DNA from: Pycnopodia helianthoides
Taxonomy: Eukaryota > Echinodermata > Asteroidea > Forcipulatida > Asteriidae
Assembly (NCBI GenBank): GCA_032158295.1
Contig: CM063245.1
Span: forward strand, 26,593,726 to 26,657,725
Reading direction: 5' to 3'
DNA: 64,000 bases
Shown here one piece after another: positions 24,301-31,370 of the stretch (positions are counted from its first letter, which is position 1; each line of letters starts with the position of its first letter). The notes below the pieces were generated by a model. The model was not told the origin of the DNA. It did not search any database and saw only the letters and a list, made by a program, of their open reading frames with translations. The position numbers were made by a program, and so were the translations under genes.

Positions 24301-26151
24301 TTGCCCCCGTTGCCCCCCGGTCATTGCCTCGGTGCCCCTTGATATGTCCCAATAAAAATTTACAACTTCCTCATAGAGGTGCCCTTTACCAAGGAGAAAC
24401 AGCCTTGGTGCCCTTGCCCTTTCAAAAACGAAGCATCAGGCCTGGAACTCATACAGTAGGAATACTGTACATAAGGAAAACTGCAAGTTCTGACAGTGCA
24501 AAACTATAAGGAGCTAGATGCATAATTGTAAAAACGCTGGAGTAGATCAGCTTTCCAGTGTACATGTATTTGTTGTACAGACTGTTTCACCGTGGGCTCA
24601 TCAGAAGTTCAAAGTTCTTACTGGACCACTTTTTGCAGTAGATGTACAACAAATTCAACTCGGAAGCTGAACTACATGTACTCCAGTTGTTTTACAACAT
24701 TCTAAAGAGTCTACTTCATTTTATTAGTATTTATTCTACTCCACTTCTCAAAAATACAAACAGATACAATACAAAATGTATACATTGCACGTGCTAAACA
24801 GGACTAAAATATGGTGGGAAAATCCACAAAACTGCAGGTCTTGTCGCTCAATAATGTTGCTGGACCAGAACATTTGTTACAAGACCAGAACATTTGTTAC
24901 AAGACCAGAATCAAAACGGGGGAAATCTATACACAGTTGAACATAAACTTTTGTATTTGAACAAGCAATAAGAGAAGATTGATGTCATTTGTCCCAAGGG
25001 TAAGTATTCATTGATACTCAACAGTGTTGAAAGATTCAAAATCACATGACTTGTCCCATTATGATTTTACAGTCAAGCGTAAATTACGACCCTTGCTAAA
25101 ATATAACAGGACATAGGGGAACATGTGGAAGGGGCAAGGTTGAGGAGGAATTGATTTCTTCATATATTATATTCAACAGGGTTTCACCTGCTCGTAAAAA
25201 GACAAAAAAATCCAATCAAACTGTTCAGAAATAGATTAACTAAATTAAAAGAAATGGAGCAAGAAAGCGAAATGGTGAAACTGAATATCAATAATGAAAA
25301 TTATATTAAAAGAGTATTGATTTAGAAGTTAAAGTGACACTCATTGGGTTGATGCACTGTTCCGAGGTACAGTAAATCTCTTTATTTATCAGATATCTGT
25401 GTAATGAATACGGTGATGAAGGACCACGTAGATGTCTTCGCGGAATGGAATTATGGAGTGCCCAGAAACCTGACATGGAAGTGCTCAATTTAATTTGAAT
25501 ATTAAAAGAATTAGTTCTAAAGAAATTGACTGAATAGTTTATAAAATCTGAAAACTAATGGGGTTATGTTTACACCTGTCACATTTAAATAACAATGAAC
25601 AATAAGGAGGTCAGACATGGAAGCTGTTGTTGCTTCCATTGCCTTCAAATTGACCTAGAACCTAGACTCTAGACTTGGCCTAGACCTGGAATCACAGACT
25701 ATCAGGTTGTGACTGGCAGTGGCTTTAGATCAGTAACCTTGCCCAGTGATTGGTCAAACTATGCATGTTAATTCTCAAGGGTTTGACAATGAATTTCTCT
25801 CACCTCCTTTGCCATCTTGACTTTGACGTTATCGATGACCCACTTGTTGGTACCTGCGCTGTAACGGTGACGAACGGCAGTCTCAGTCGGGTAGTTCTCA
25901 AGGTGGAACTCCTGCCACGGATCTTCCACAGATTGCGCCTTCTTGATGGCGTGCTTCCATTTCTTCTTGAGTGGGGGCGTTTTCTTGGTCTTCAACTCCT
26001 CCTCCTTGGAGGGAGGTCGCAGGTTGTCCTCTCCGCTCAGCAGGTAATCCACCAAGGAGACCAGATGCATTTCTTCGTCATTTTCTGAAGGGTGTACATG
26101 TACCTCCTCATTTAGGTTATGAGAGATGCTCGGTGCACTGAATTCAGACAT
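3193..26151 (-). CDS. EEF2K: eukaryotic elongation factor 2 kinase, 12 coding exons
   Basis: This is the Ca2+/calmodulin-dependent alpha-kinase that phosphorylates eEF2 and slows translation elongation in the cytoplasm. Exons, 5' to 3': 25804-26151, 23156-23193, 22358-22533, 16769-16918, 14987-15047, 13150-13349, 12583-12903, 8044-8166, 7389-7577, 5915-6039, 5523-5701, 3193-3326. All introns read GT-AG and phases agree except across exons 2-3. The frame-corrected product is about 680 residues, against 725 in human. Calmodulin-binding WKHAIKKA lies at ~65-72. The alpha-kinase domain at ~83-310 has ATP lysine FVVK (K151), DIQGVGDLYTDPQIHT and zinc-site SHACNEIC. A Ser-rich linker (325-431) and SEL1-like repeats (~473-680) follow. 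The C-terminal EAAMEAMKGRLANKYY is nearly identical to vertebrate eEF2K. Oddity: exons 2 and 3 together total 214 nt between phase-0 boundaries, one base too many, which breaks the frame in the kinase domain. I chose the ATG at 26151 because it gives the best fit after a likely 5'-UTR splice. Confidence 0.93.
3720..4140 (-). mobile_element. LINE-like 3' end, dispersed repeat
   Basis: The same sequence occurs in the other orientation at about 45545-46018 and as a fragment at 16240-16330. All end in an AATA/ATAA-rich simple tail, as LINE 3' ends do. Shared marks include a CTCGAGTCACAGTGATTAGG stretch and GGCCATCTTAGAATG. No reverse-transcriptase motif is present, so the family is unassigned. 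The rest of EEF2K intron 11 (4140-5040) shows only tRNA-like scraps. Confidence 0.6.
5042..5217. mobile_element. GGGCCCAATTTC palindromic element
   Basis: It is a foldback of ~175 bp ending CTCTATAAAGTTGGGCCCA, with a diverged left end. Its centre carries GGTAACNTCATTCTGGTAAG, seen in all copies. It is probably a non-autonomous DNA transposon. Confidence 0.75.
5275..5460. mobile_element. GGGCCCAATTTC palindromic element
   Basis: It has inverted ends GGGGCCAATTTCATAAAGCT and AGCTCTATGAAATTGGGCCC. It is a second copy of the family 60 bp from the previous one, inside EEF2K intron 11 and ending ~60 bp from the exon 11 donor. Confidence 0.8.
5523..5701 (-). CDS. EEF2K: EEF2K coding exon 11, SEL1-like repeats
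   Basis: It encodes WTEAVHWCQQAIVMAKEDEN and, further on, YRTGGHGLDKNSQKAG, the C-terminal repeat pair. A neighbouring foldback element begins right at the downstream donor side (5275-5460). Confidence 0.93.
5915..6039 (-). CDS. EEF2K: EEF2K coding exon 10, SEL1-like repeats
   Basis: It encodes ENEENTNEGLDLMEQAAEAG and then DRASMIYLANAYLSG, matching the AAEAGDR.SMI repeat of eEF2K. It ends in phase 2 with donor AG|GTGACA, a weaker site. Confidence 0.93.
6838..7175. mobile_element. foldback element with duplicated interior
   Basis: The left arm (AAACTTGCGGGTACAACCAT near 6860) pairs with the right arm (ATGGCTGTACCTGCAAGTTT near 7138). Between them GAAAYGTCRAGACCACAC is repeated. It lies in EEF2K intron 9. 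Confidence 0.65.
7389..7577 (-). CDS. EEF2K: EEF2K coding exon 9, SEL1-like repeats
   Basis: Sixty-three codons begin VHLDLAKYHDVGRFVE and include AAFYHLEQASHCGTMEAILG, the first alpha-helical SEL1-like repeat, matching eEF2K. Acceptor is TTTTCCAG and donor GTAAGTAG. Confidence 0.93.
7640..8010 (+). mobile_element. tRNA-Leu-derived SINE
   Basis: A tRNA-Leu(CAA)-like head has A box TGGCCGAACGGTTAAGAGC and B box GGTTCGAGTCC. It is followed by a non-tRNA body beginning TTGTGCCCTTGAGCAAGGCA. A minus-strand relative lies at 46290-46590 and an interrupted one at 17010-17310. It sits between EEF2K exons 8 and 9. Confidence 0.8.
8044..8166 (-). CDS. EEF2K: EEF2K coding exon 8, linker
   Basis: Forty-one codons encode EEERQAMMRNKTHKASSVNI and then RKMGGSVLGQ, matching the eEF2K stretch (..KKIGKSILGK) that leads into the SEL1 repeats. 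The acceptor is TTTCTATTTAG and the donor CAG|GTAACA. Confidence 0.88.
8400..8720. mobile_element. rearranged relative of the TTAA/CCCTC element
   Basis: It matches the complete copy at 27700-27920 (AGTTGACCAACCATTTGA, AATGGTCAGACAG) but has an internal duplication of the GGCTGGCATAGTTTATCTA part and no clean left end. Confidence 0.6.
8976..9341. mobile_element. TTAA-flanked MITE, ACAGGATTGGTAAGG family
   Basis: Flanked by TTAA at 8972-8975 and 9342-9345. The ends are inverted (ACAGGATTGGTAAGG left, CCTAATCCTGTATAATACC-like right). Related copies lie at 32664-33045 and 44738-45114. It is non-coding. Confidence 0.7.
10908..11321. mobile_element. short inverted-repeat element
   Basis: TTACTATACCTCATAC at the left end is mirrored by GTATGAGGTATAGTAA at the right, spacing ~414 bp. 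There is no coding capacity. It is likely a MITE in EEF2K intron 7. The interval 9342-10907 shows no gene or clear repeat beyond simple GT-rich sequence. Confidence 0.6.
11375..11452. repeat. hairpin with GGCTTTGCCTCG loop
   Basis: A ~30-bp stem (CAGTATTGGAAGTTGACCAA pairs with its downstream complement) closes an 18-nt loop containing GGCTTTGCCTCG. The same loop occurs in a hairpin of different stem at 47077-47144. Confidence 0.7.
11690..12515. repeat. minisatellite, ~20-bp unit
   Basis: About forty units like GGGTACAGGGTTTATGGTAA run head to tail, with higher-order blocks about 190 bp long that repeat within the array. The array stops ~65 bp from the EEF2K exon 7 donor, so repeat-length change would alter the intron just past a splice site. 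Confidence 0.92.
12583..12903 (-). CDS. EEF2K: EEF2K coding exon 7, phospho-regulatory linker
   Basis: It has 107 codons in phase 0 and is rich in Ser, Arg and Pro. It begins RRSSTHVRGTENN; the Thr in RGTE sits just after the kinase domain, where the activating autophosphorylation Thr of vertebrate eEF2K lies (inferred equivalence). Basic-Ser/SP motifs such as RHRPSISP and RRRRNDSE are plausible phosphosites. A long minisatellite starts ~65 bp past the donor. Confidence 0.88.
13150..13349 (-). CDS. EEF2K: EEF2K coding exon 6, end of kinase domain
   Basis: It encodes GVGDLYTDPQIHTATGTEYN, then GNLGTRGMALFF and SHACNEICHGLSLTPFDLHP. The Gly-rich loop and the H-x-C-x3-C zinc site are intact, so apart from the exon 3 break the catalytic core looks functional. 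The acceptor is TTTTTTGTCCAG and the donor CAG|GTAAGT. Confidence 0.95.
13733..14673. mobile_element. ~940-bp inverted-repeat DNA element, non-autonomous
   Basis: The left end GTGACTACAGTATTTTCGTG pairs with the right end near 14649-14673 (CAGGAAAATACAGTCAC); GATAAG/CTTATC continues the match. Two similar TATAAGACGCACC / ATAAGGCGCACC motifs lie inside. No transposase is seen. It fills most of EEF2K intron 6-5. Confidence 0.6.
14987..15047 (-). CDS. EEF2K: EEF2K coding exon 5, kinase catalytic loop
   Basis: It encodes AFSHFTFERSGHKLIVVDIQ, with one base of the next glycine codon. The His in SHFTF is one of the alpha-kinase zinc ligands, and VVDIQ holds the catalytic Asp. The acceptor is CCTTCGCAG and the donor GTGAGC. 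Confidence 0.94.
15715..16490. mobile_element. ~775-bp foldback with ~150-bp arms
   Basis: The left arm 15715-15880 and right arm 16343-16490 are reverse complements (e.g. TTGATGCTCAGCAGCAATGG versus CCATTGCTGCTGAGCATCAA). The left arm runs on into a partial GGGCCCAATTTC-family element. It lies in EEF2K intron 4. Confidence 0.75.
16769..16918 (-). CDS. EEF2K: EEF2K coding exon 4, kinase domain
   Basis: Fifty codons (residues 188-237), phase 0 to phase 0. They include VDIVQMCVLEF, FHLENFIEGHYIKYNSNSG and RLTPQ, which match vertebrate eEF2K almost residue for residue. The acceptor is TTCTCTCTCAG and the donor GTGAGT. Confidence 0.94.
17010..17310 (+). mobile_element. tRNA-Leu SINE interrupted by a palindromic element
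   Basis: SINE sequence (TCAAGTTCTGGTGTTGTCAG, GAGTGTGGGTTC) stops at ~17037 and resumes at ~17234 with CCCAGTCATGGCACTTGTGT and the GAGCAAGACACTTGACC body. The interval is an intact GGGCCCAATTTC element, which must be the younger insertion. Confidence 0.8.
17038..17233. mobile_element. GGGCCCAATTTC palindromic element, nested
   Basis: It has ends GGGCCCAATTTCATAGAGCT and GCTATATGAAATTGGACCC, ~196 bp, inserted into a SINE head. The interior has the family marks GATACCAGTCATAAA and GGTAACCTTTTTCTGGTAAG. Confidence 0.85.
17727..17815. repeat. (AAAC)n microsatellite
   Basis: Near-perfect AAAC runs with a few extra A bases. Open frames across it are spurious. Confidence 0.95.
18583..18665 (-). 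mobile_element. tail fragment of tRNA-Asn-like SINE
   Basis: The reverse complement reads like the tail of the SINE at 34151-34300 (TTTTTCTTTGTTCAACCC, CACCCAGTCAGTTTCCCTTG). The tRNA head is missing apart from CTAGAGC. Confidence 0.7.
19272..19592. mobile_element. foldback MITE with ~41-bp ends, TA-flanked
   Basis: The left end ATTCGGTTTGCGGTAACACC is mirrored by the right end GGTGTTACTGCAAACCGAAT. Outer TATA steps suggest a TA target duplication. The interior is non-coding. It lies in EEF2K intron 3, whose remaining sequence (17830-19270, 19600-20570) shows no gene. Confidence 0.7.
20579..20606 (+). other. G-run with quadruplex potential
   Basis: G-tracts of 9-10, 3 and 9 bases separated by single T bases. 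Four or more GGG tracts allow an intramolecular G-quadruplex. It is on the non-template strand of the other orientation, so C-rich in EEF2K pre-mRNA. Confidence 0.6.
20813..21004. mobile_element. GGGCCCAATTTC palindromic element
   Basis: A clean ~190-bp copy ends CAGCTCTACGAAATTGGGCCC in two halves. It starts GGGCCAATTTCATAGAGCTG. The interval 21010-21890 shows no gene. Confidence 0.8.
21893..22334. repeat. 33-bp minisatellite beside EEF2K exon 3
   Basis: About thirteen units containing GTGGAGGTTTTGGGTGGTTC follow GGGGTGAGTT-type joints. As the unit is mostly a multiple of three, the plus strand stays open and would read as a WRFWVVL repeat; that is a by-product of periodicity. It ends ~24 bp from the exon 3 donor. 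Confidence 0.93.
22358..22533 (-). CDS. EEF2K: EEF2K coding exon 3, ATP-lysine exon, carries a frame break
   Basis: From acceptor CTTCTTGCAG the phase set by exon 2 reads KKMSHYGRHRTDWKYAPN, which aligns with eEF2K. The conserved continuation FVVKSYMETVDREIYFQDVR is in the +1 frame. The shift falls in AAC TTT CGT near 22472-22480. Read straight through, translation stops 12 codons later. The donor is AAGAAG|GTGTGT. A minisatellite begins only ~24 bp past the donor. Confidence 0.88.
23156..23193 (-). CDS. EEF2K: EEF2K coding exon 2 (38-nt microexon)
   Basis: It encodes SFARGAMRECFR plus two bases of the next codon, the kinase glycine-rich region (human FGRGAMRECFR). Acceptor TTTTTTGTTTCAG and donor GTAAGTA are both strong. 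It is found only by homology because it is so short. Confidence 0.9.
23516..23857. repeat. 342-bp nearly perfect palindrome
   Basis: Two ~165-bp arms (23516-23682 and 23695-23857) are reverse complements. They differ essentially by a 4-nt TCTA insertion in the left arm near 23613, and enclose a 12-nt loop (TATAAAGTTATG). The outer ends are ATGGGAGGGTCTTTAGCC and GGCTAAAGACCCTCCCAT. It lies in EEF2K intron 1 and has no coding content. Confidence 0.95.
24110..24460. repeat. tandem duplication of ~190-bp unit
   Basis: A segment with GCCCCTTGATATGTYCCAAT, ACTTCCTCATAGAGGTGCC and TTTACCAAGGAGAAA occurs twice in a row. Diverged relatives lie at 31925-32080 and near 36260, so it is part of a dispersed family. 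The remainder of intron 1 to 25803 shows only a 24-bp triplet repeat (24865-24910). Confidence 0.75.
25804..26151 (-). CDS. EEF2K: EEF2K coding exon 1: calmodulin-binding segment, start of kinase domain
   Basis: It encodes residues 1-116. The first ~60 residues are acidic and poorly conserved. WKHAIKKAQSVEDPWQEFHL (65-84) matches the calmodulin-binding helix and the DPW.EFHLE stretch of eEF2K. The exon ends in phase 0 at AAGGAG with donor GTGAGA. The splice acceptor upstream of the ATG is not clear, and an alternative in-frame ATG lies at 26187. Confidence 0.88.
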
Positions 26152-26279
26152 GCTAGAAGCTTTGTTTATAAATACATAAGAGCACATAGACACTCATAGA
26201 TGCAAAGTACGTGTTGATCATCGCACGTTGTTTACTGCAAGGTCCGGGTAAGGCCAGATTTTAAAATCTGACAACTTAC

Positions 26280-26340
26280 ATGTACCGTTGCTAGTGTACT
26301 GAATGCGCTGCGATCTTGAAGTAGTTCACTGGTCTTTCAC
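26280..26340 (-). other. EEF2K: probable noncoding 5'-UTR exon of EEF2K
   Basis: A 61-nt segment is bounded by acceptor TCATTTCAG and donor GTAAGT and contains no ATG. It sits 130 bp upstream of the EEF2K start codon on the same strand. The assignment rests on splice-site quality and position only. Confidence 0.45.
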
Positions 26341-26710
26341 CTGAAATGACAAAGTAAAACATCAATTTATTTATTAGGTTTAACTTTTAAGAAAATCCAA
26401 TCGATAAACAGTTTGGGGATCTAATTTGATACCAGAGAAGTTTGAGGCATTACAGAAGAAAACAAACTGACATGTTCCACACCTGCTCTTTACCCACTGT
26501 TTAACTTCTGAAAGAAGAAAACAACGCCATACATGCATATTTTTGTAGAGAGTGGCGAGAGGGAGTGTTTTGTGCACTTTTGGTGCATCTCAATTCTCAA
26601 TTGTCTCATTGATCCATGCATTTTATGATTTAATTCACAAAGAGATTGTAGATCATGAACATTGTACATGCACCGTTTATCATTGTAGAAACTCAATTCT
26701 TCCATCCAAC

Positions 26711-26900
26711 AAGAGCCCAATTTCATAGAACTGCTTTAAAGCAACAACAATATTGCTTTAAAAAATTCTGCTAAGCAACAATACATGATACCAGTTACAG
26801 ATGCAACATGTGAAATGGTATTTTAGCTGGTAGCCCTTTTCTGGTAAGCAAAATTTTGTTGTGCTTAGTTAGTTTTTGTGCTTAAGCACCTCCATGAAAA
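26711..26900. mobile_element. GGGCCCAATTTC palindromic element, decayed
   Basis: It starts GAGCCCAATTTCATAGAACT and keeps GGTAGCCCTTTTCTGGTAAG; the right end is mutated (CACCTCCATGAAAAATG). Partial copies continue to ~27080. Confidence 0.6.
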
Positions 26901-27164
26901 ATGATGCTTACATGGAAAAGGTTACCATACCTAACGTATAACATTTATAAAGATCTTCAAAATGAAGAGAGTGTGTCAAACAAGTCCAATACAGACTGAA
27001 ACATCTGTTGAGCACTGAAATTGTGTCCAGCTGCTTAAGCACAACAAATTATGCTTACCTGAAAAAGGTTACCATACATATTGCATATACAATTTATAAA
27101 GTAAGAGAGTGTGTCAAACAAGTCAAAAGCAGACTGAAACATCTGTTGAGCACTGGCAGTGTCT

Positions 27165-27310
27165 TAGCCAGGAATTTAGAAAGTGGGAGTGCAAATTGAA
27201 AAAGTGGGAGTGCAACTTAAAAATAAATAAATTGTGTGCGAAGCACACAACACGAGCGCGCAGCGCGAAGTCTGTCTCGGCCGGGGTCCAGGGCCCGCTT
27301 AAGGGCCCTG
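27165..27310. repeat. hairpin-rich dispersed repeat
   Basis: It holds a doubled AAGTGGGAGTGCAA, then GTGTGCGAAGCACACAAC and GAGCGCGCAGCGCGAAG (both self-complementary) and CAGGGCCCGCTTAAGGGCCC. Three small hairpins in 90 bp suggest a structured mobile-element end. The family is unknown. Confidence 0.45.
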
Positions 27311-27699
27311 GAAGCTCTGGCTACTGTAGATGCTCTCTGGTGGTTTCTGATGCATTTCTGGCACCTATTTCTCCAGTACAAGTGAACTATTTTGATTTAT
27401 TTTTTTGCTTTTTTGAAAAGAGAGGCTTTACAGCAAAAATAGATTTGTAAAGATAAAAGACGTCCACTATTTTTGCTCCGTGATTGCAATTAAGATTAAA
27501 CATTGTAACAAAGAAGACGCAAGCAATGACACATGAATCATTTGAAACAGGTTACAACAAAGTCTGTTTTATTTTTGTTTTTCAATAAAGAGGTTAAATG
27601 TACATCAACAATGTACATTAAGTCAATCCTTGGTCACTGCCTGTTTGACAAGCTAACCACTGAACCAAAGGTGGCCACCCTCTGTAAAGTAAGCTTTAA

Positions 27700-27920
27700 C
27701 CCTCCTACTGTCAGTGACTCTTGGCAACATTTTCCAGTGAGTTGACCAACCATTTGAAACCATTCGACTGCCAAGGTTGTGTGCAGTGGCACAACTGTGC
27801 ACAGAACTAACTGTGTACTGTGTACATGCATTCCCTCATGGTATCATATTTCAGGCTGGCACAGTTGATTTATCATTCAAAACCACTTGAATGGTATTGA
27901 ATGGTCAGACAGCAAGAGGG
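27700..27920. mobile_element. piggyBac-like MITE
   Basis: Flanked by TTAA at 27696-27699 and 27921-27924, with ends CCCTCCTACTGTC and GACAGCAAGAGGG. TTAA duplication plus CCCT-type ends is the piggyBac hallmark. It is 221 bp and non-coding. Confidence 0.75.
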
Positions 27921-28116
27921 TTAAATGAAGTTTGTTAATATCACTGTCAAAATAAAAACGAATTTAAATTATTTGTCATCGAAAAACAAGACTGCCATTG
28001 GTAAGGTATTAATAGCACTTGAATTGAAAGCTGAATGAAAGTTATTGTTTGGGTTAAAATTGTTAATGAGAAGAAATCAGTGAATCAGTGACAGCCTAAA
28101 CTGTTGCGAATGGGCA

Positions 28117-28343
28117 CTAGTACCATCTGTGTGGTTGCTGCATGTACATATCCAGTGCACGGGCGAATGGGAATGCTGTCATTGTCATTTTGCTGTAGGA
28201 GACACGAATGAGCTGGTCCAGTCGAGCGATTGATAGTCTTGTTCTTAATCTGGTTTTTATTCTGTTCTGTACACTAAACGCCCTCTCGGCTTCCGCATTG
28301 GATGGCATAATTGTAAGTGACAGGAGCATCAACTTGTGCATCT
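28117..28343 (-). CDS. hAT transposase C-terminal dimerisation exon
   Basis: The exon follows an acceptor with a strong pyrimidine tract (ACTTCCTTCCCCAG) and runs to a stop at 28117. It encodes MLLSLTIMPSNAEAERAFSV and then RLSIARLDQLIRVSYSK. The P-S-N/S-A-x-x-E-R-x-F-S core and the R-L.x-L-x-R/V pattern are those of the hATC dimerisation region. The end, FARALDMYMQQPHRWY, is unfamiliar. A spliced hATC exon without a nearby catalytic core suggests an old transposon-derived gene or a partly lost element. A possible first exon lies at 30137-30196. An AGAG acceptor allows two start phases, one of which matches that exon. Confidence 0.6.
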
Positions 28344-28567
28344 CTGGGGAAGGAAGTGCAATACAAACCAAACTATTAAAGCAATTGCATTAAAGACAAA
28401 GCTATGGGAATGTGAAATTATGCAACAAAAGAATTACACTTCTACTACTCAGTTGTATGGTTGTGCTATGTACCTAAACTTTAAATACATTATACACACA
28501 TAACCTAGCTTATTACCTCTGAATATTCTGTGTTAGGTGCTATCAGCGCTATATACAGTAAATGCAG

Positions 28568-28571
<4 letters not shown>

Positions 28572-28599
<28 letters not shown>

Positions 28600-28633
28600 G
28601 TTATTGTTATTATTATTATTATTATTGTTATTA

Positions 28634-28667
<34 letters not shown>

Positions 28668-28685
28668 CATTGTTATTATTATTAC
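28572..28685. repeat. (TTA)n microsatellite
   Basis: Long TTA/ATT run with scattered G and C interruptions, between the two hAT-related exons. No exon was found in the remaining 28690-30130. Confidence 0.95.
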
Positions 28686-29439
28686 AATGATGCCATGTAG
28701 CATTTCAGATCAGTGAAGGTTAATTTTGCTCAAAAACAAAAAGCTGTATAATCCAATTAAAGAATATTATGTGACACTGACACTATGATTGTAAATAATA
28801 TTGTATAAATGTATAAATATATTGATATTATAAGACTGAAAACAAAAATAGAAAAAAACTTTCTTTGACAATCACTATCTTTGTAGCTGCCCCGAATTTG
28901 CATTGCAATAAACCCCTTCTCCTAATTTGTTGTAGTAATATGTTTTCTATTGGATATATCATGATTTATGAAACCTGTACAGGTGTGCGAGTGCGATACT
29001 TATTAAAAGTAAAGGGACTAGATTTATTTATTTAATTTCATTCGCTGAATTGCACTTCCAAACAAAGGTTAAATTTTGCAAAAAATACCAATTTCAAAGT
29101 ATACTAAAAGAAACTTAGATAAAAATGATCATGCAGTGTTTTCATTTTATAATTGACTGGTTGCTCAAAGTGTACTTTTTCAATATAAATCCCCAACCAG
29201 TTAAGTACTTTACCTTCTAAAAAATCAACGATTCTTCTTTTTAAACGCGTTTGATTGGACAAGTATTGCACAGTAATATTGACATATGCAAATCAAGTGA
29301 AGATTAATAAAAACGTGTGTGCGCCGCCTGCATGCTCTATGCTGCCAAACATTTTCATTATTTAATGTTATTTATTTTACACTGCCAAGTTCCAAATCAC
29401 AGCAGTTTAACAAAAAAGAAGAAGACGTTTTTGTTTACG

Positions 29440-29830
29440 CCCCCCTCAGCGTCCGGGCCGCGGCGCACGCCCGCCTCGCCGCCGCCCACATGCATGACAT
29501 ACTCAATTAGTTCCCATGCGCGCTCCGATCCTAGCAATCGCCACTGCAGTGTAATCAGTTTTCTTCCCCCATGGTATAATAATCAGTGCATGTACATGTA
29601 CAATGTACATTGTACATGGTGGCTAGTATCCAGAAGTCGGCCATTTATTTTTGCAACGGCCATTCGCACGCTTTTTCCAGGCACCCGACCATTCGCACGC
29701 TTTTTCCAGGCACCCGAATGAGGCAATGTTATTAATCTGGGCTGTGCACGTGTGTGTGCACACAGTACTGCTCGATGATCCAAAACAATCGAGCCTTTAA
29801 CGATCGGCTGTCTTGCTGAAGAGCTCACAA
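29440..29830. promoter_or_regulatory. GC/CpG-rich segment, possible promoter region
   Basis: It stands out from AT-rich surroundings, with CCGGGCCGCGGCGCACGCCC and many CpG steps, plus a doubled CGCACGCTTTTTCCAGGCAC (29668-29720). It could mark the 5' end of EEF2K, which has no other obvious promoter, or of the hAT-like locus. No TATA box or other fixed element identifies a start. Confidence 0.3.
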
Positions 29831-30136
29831 GGGGAAAATAATGAATAGTTAAACAAAAACGTTTGCCTTCTGAAAAATGTCAAGATGAAAATCTCAAACT
29901 GTTATTCCCATGATGGTCAATCGTCACTTAGGCAAAATTAGGGCGAAATCCCGATGCTTACGAATCATGAATCGGCTCGGCTAGCATTTTTCTCCATTGA
30001 CTAGCAGTGGGCTGCCTGCCCTACAACTTAATTAATATTAGTATATTTAGACCCCGATCCCGATGTAGGCCTACTTGTAAGTATTATTCTCTAATTTTCT
30101 TTCTTTTATAAAACTAACCTGCTAAGTTTGTCTTAC

Positions 30137-30196
30137 CTTTGAGAAGAAGTCCGTTATCTTAGCCATGGAGGAAGGTGTTTTCTTAGAAGACGACAT
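30137..30196 (-). CDS. candidate first exon of hAT/BED-type gene
   Basis: An ATG at 30196 opens 20 codons, MSSSKKTPSSMAKITDFFSK, ending at donor AAG|GTAAGA. The ITDFF motif is common at the N-termini of hAT- and BED-finger-derived proteins. It lies 1.8 kb upstream of the hATC exon on the same strand and ends in phase 0. That fits the second of two possible acceptors there. No BED finger or catalytic exon was found between them. Confidence 0.4.
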
Positions 30197-30199
30197 GAT

Positions 30200-31370
30200 C
30201 GATGTCGTTATTTGACAGGTCAATAAAGAACTCGGCGGAACTTCGGAAGCAATTGGTCGGAAGCGACTAGATGAAGTCTATGATCGCGATCTGGCTCCTC
30301 GCGTTAAATGTGTGCATTCGAACACCAACGATTTTTACCAAAACGTATACCAGACTAAGGCCGCACATCACGCTCTCCCCTCATGATCGATCGCGATCTG
30401 AGTTCGTTCTCAAAACTACTCTCGTTTTAGTGTAGTGCATAGTGTCACGGCTGCGTGGACGTGCGGGCTCAATCAAATTTAGATTCCAAAAGAAGAAGGA
30501 AAACTGGTAAAAAAAAACAAATCTTGGCTTTACTATCTGCAGTTTTGAAACTTTTCCACATACAAAAAAAATATAAATAAAGTTCAGTAATTTTTCACTG
30601 ACAACACGGCTTCAACCAACATGACCAAGCCGTGCATCAAAATTTTGCCCGTGTTTTCAGCCCAACTGGCCGTGCTAACACGGCTTGCACGGCTCGCTAG
30701 CTAACACGCTGAGCACTGGCCAGTAGCACTAATGCAAACAATGTTAGCCATTATCCGGTTGCGCTTTAAGTGTTCAACACACAGAGTGGAAAGGTGTAAA
30801 GTGCAAAAAAACTTCACCTATCTTTAGAGTCAATGAAGTACAGTTACCTGTAATATGCAGACCAGTGGAGGGGTCATGAGGGGCAAAGGCCAGGGTGGGG
30901 GCTTGGCCCTGAAGACCCAATACCTACACAAGGCCTGTGCCCTATAAAATCTACATGATATGATCTACATACACCAATTATGCATGCAATATAATCCCCT
31001 ATTACAATCTGCAGACCTTAAATTCCAGATGGTCCTCGTTAGTGTACCAATGCACTGCTAATATCTGAATAATCATCTCTTGTGTACATTATAAATGTTC
31101 TATACAGCGATTGCAAAGAAAATATGAAAAATCCCACATACTGATTTTAGCATAATGAGGATTTTTTAAAGCATACTTTGGTATCCTACACAAAGGAAAT
31201 CAGTCACTGCTCTCAAAAGGTATTTTGAGGTCAAATTGACCTCAAAATTTCCAAGGTTTGGATCACTTTTTTCATAATACATTTGTACTTGTATGACTGG
31301 GAAAAGGTAACAAAACATTGAACACAAAGAAGACAGCATTTTGGACACTAAGACAACACCGGGGCCCAAT
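30200..31370. other. no gene recognised
   Basis: Possible upstream sequence of the hAT-like locus. It contains GATCGCGATCTGGC- and ACACGGCTTGCACGGC-type short repeats, but no exon or element with clear ends. Confidence 0.4.
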
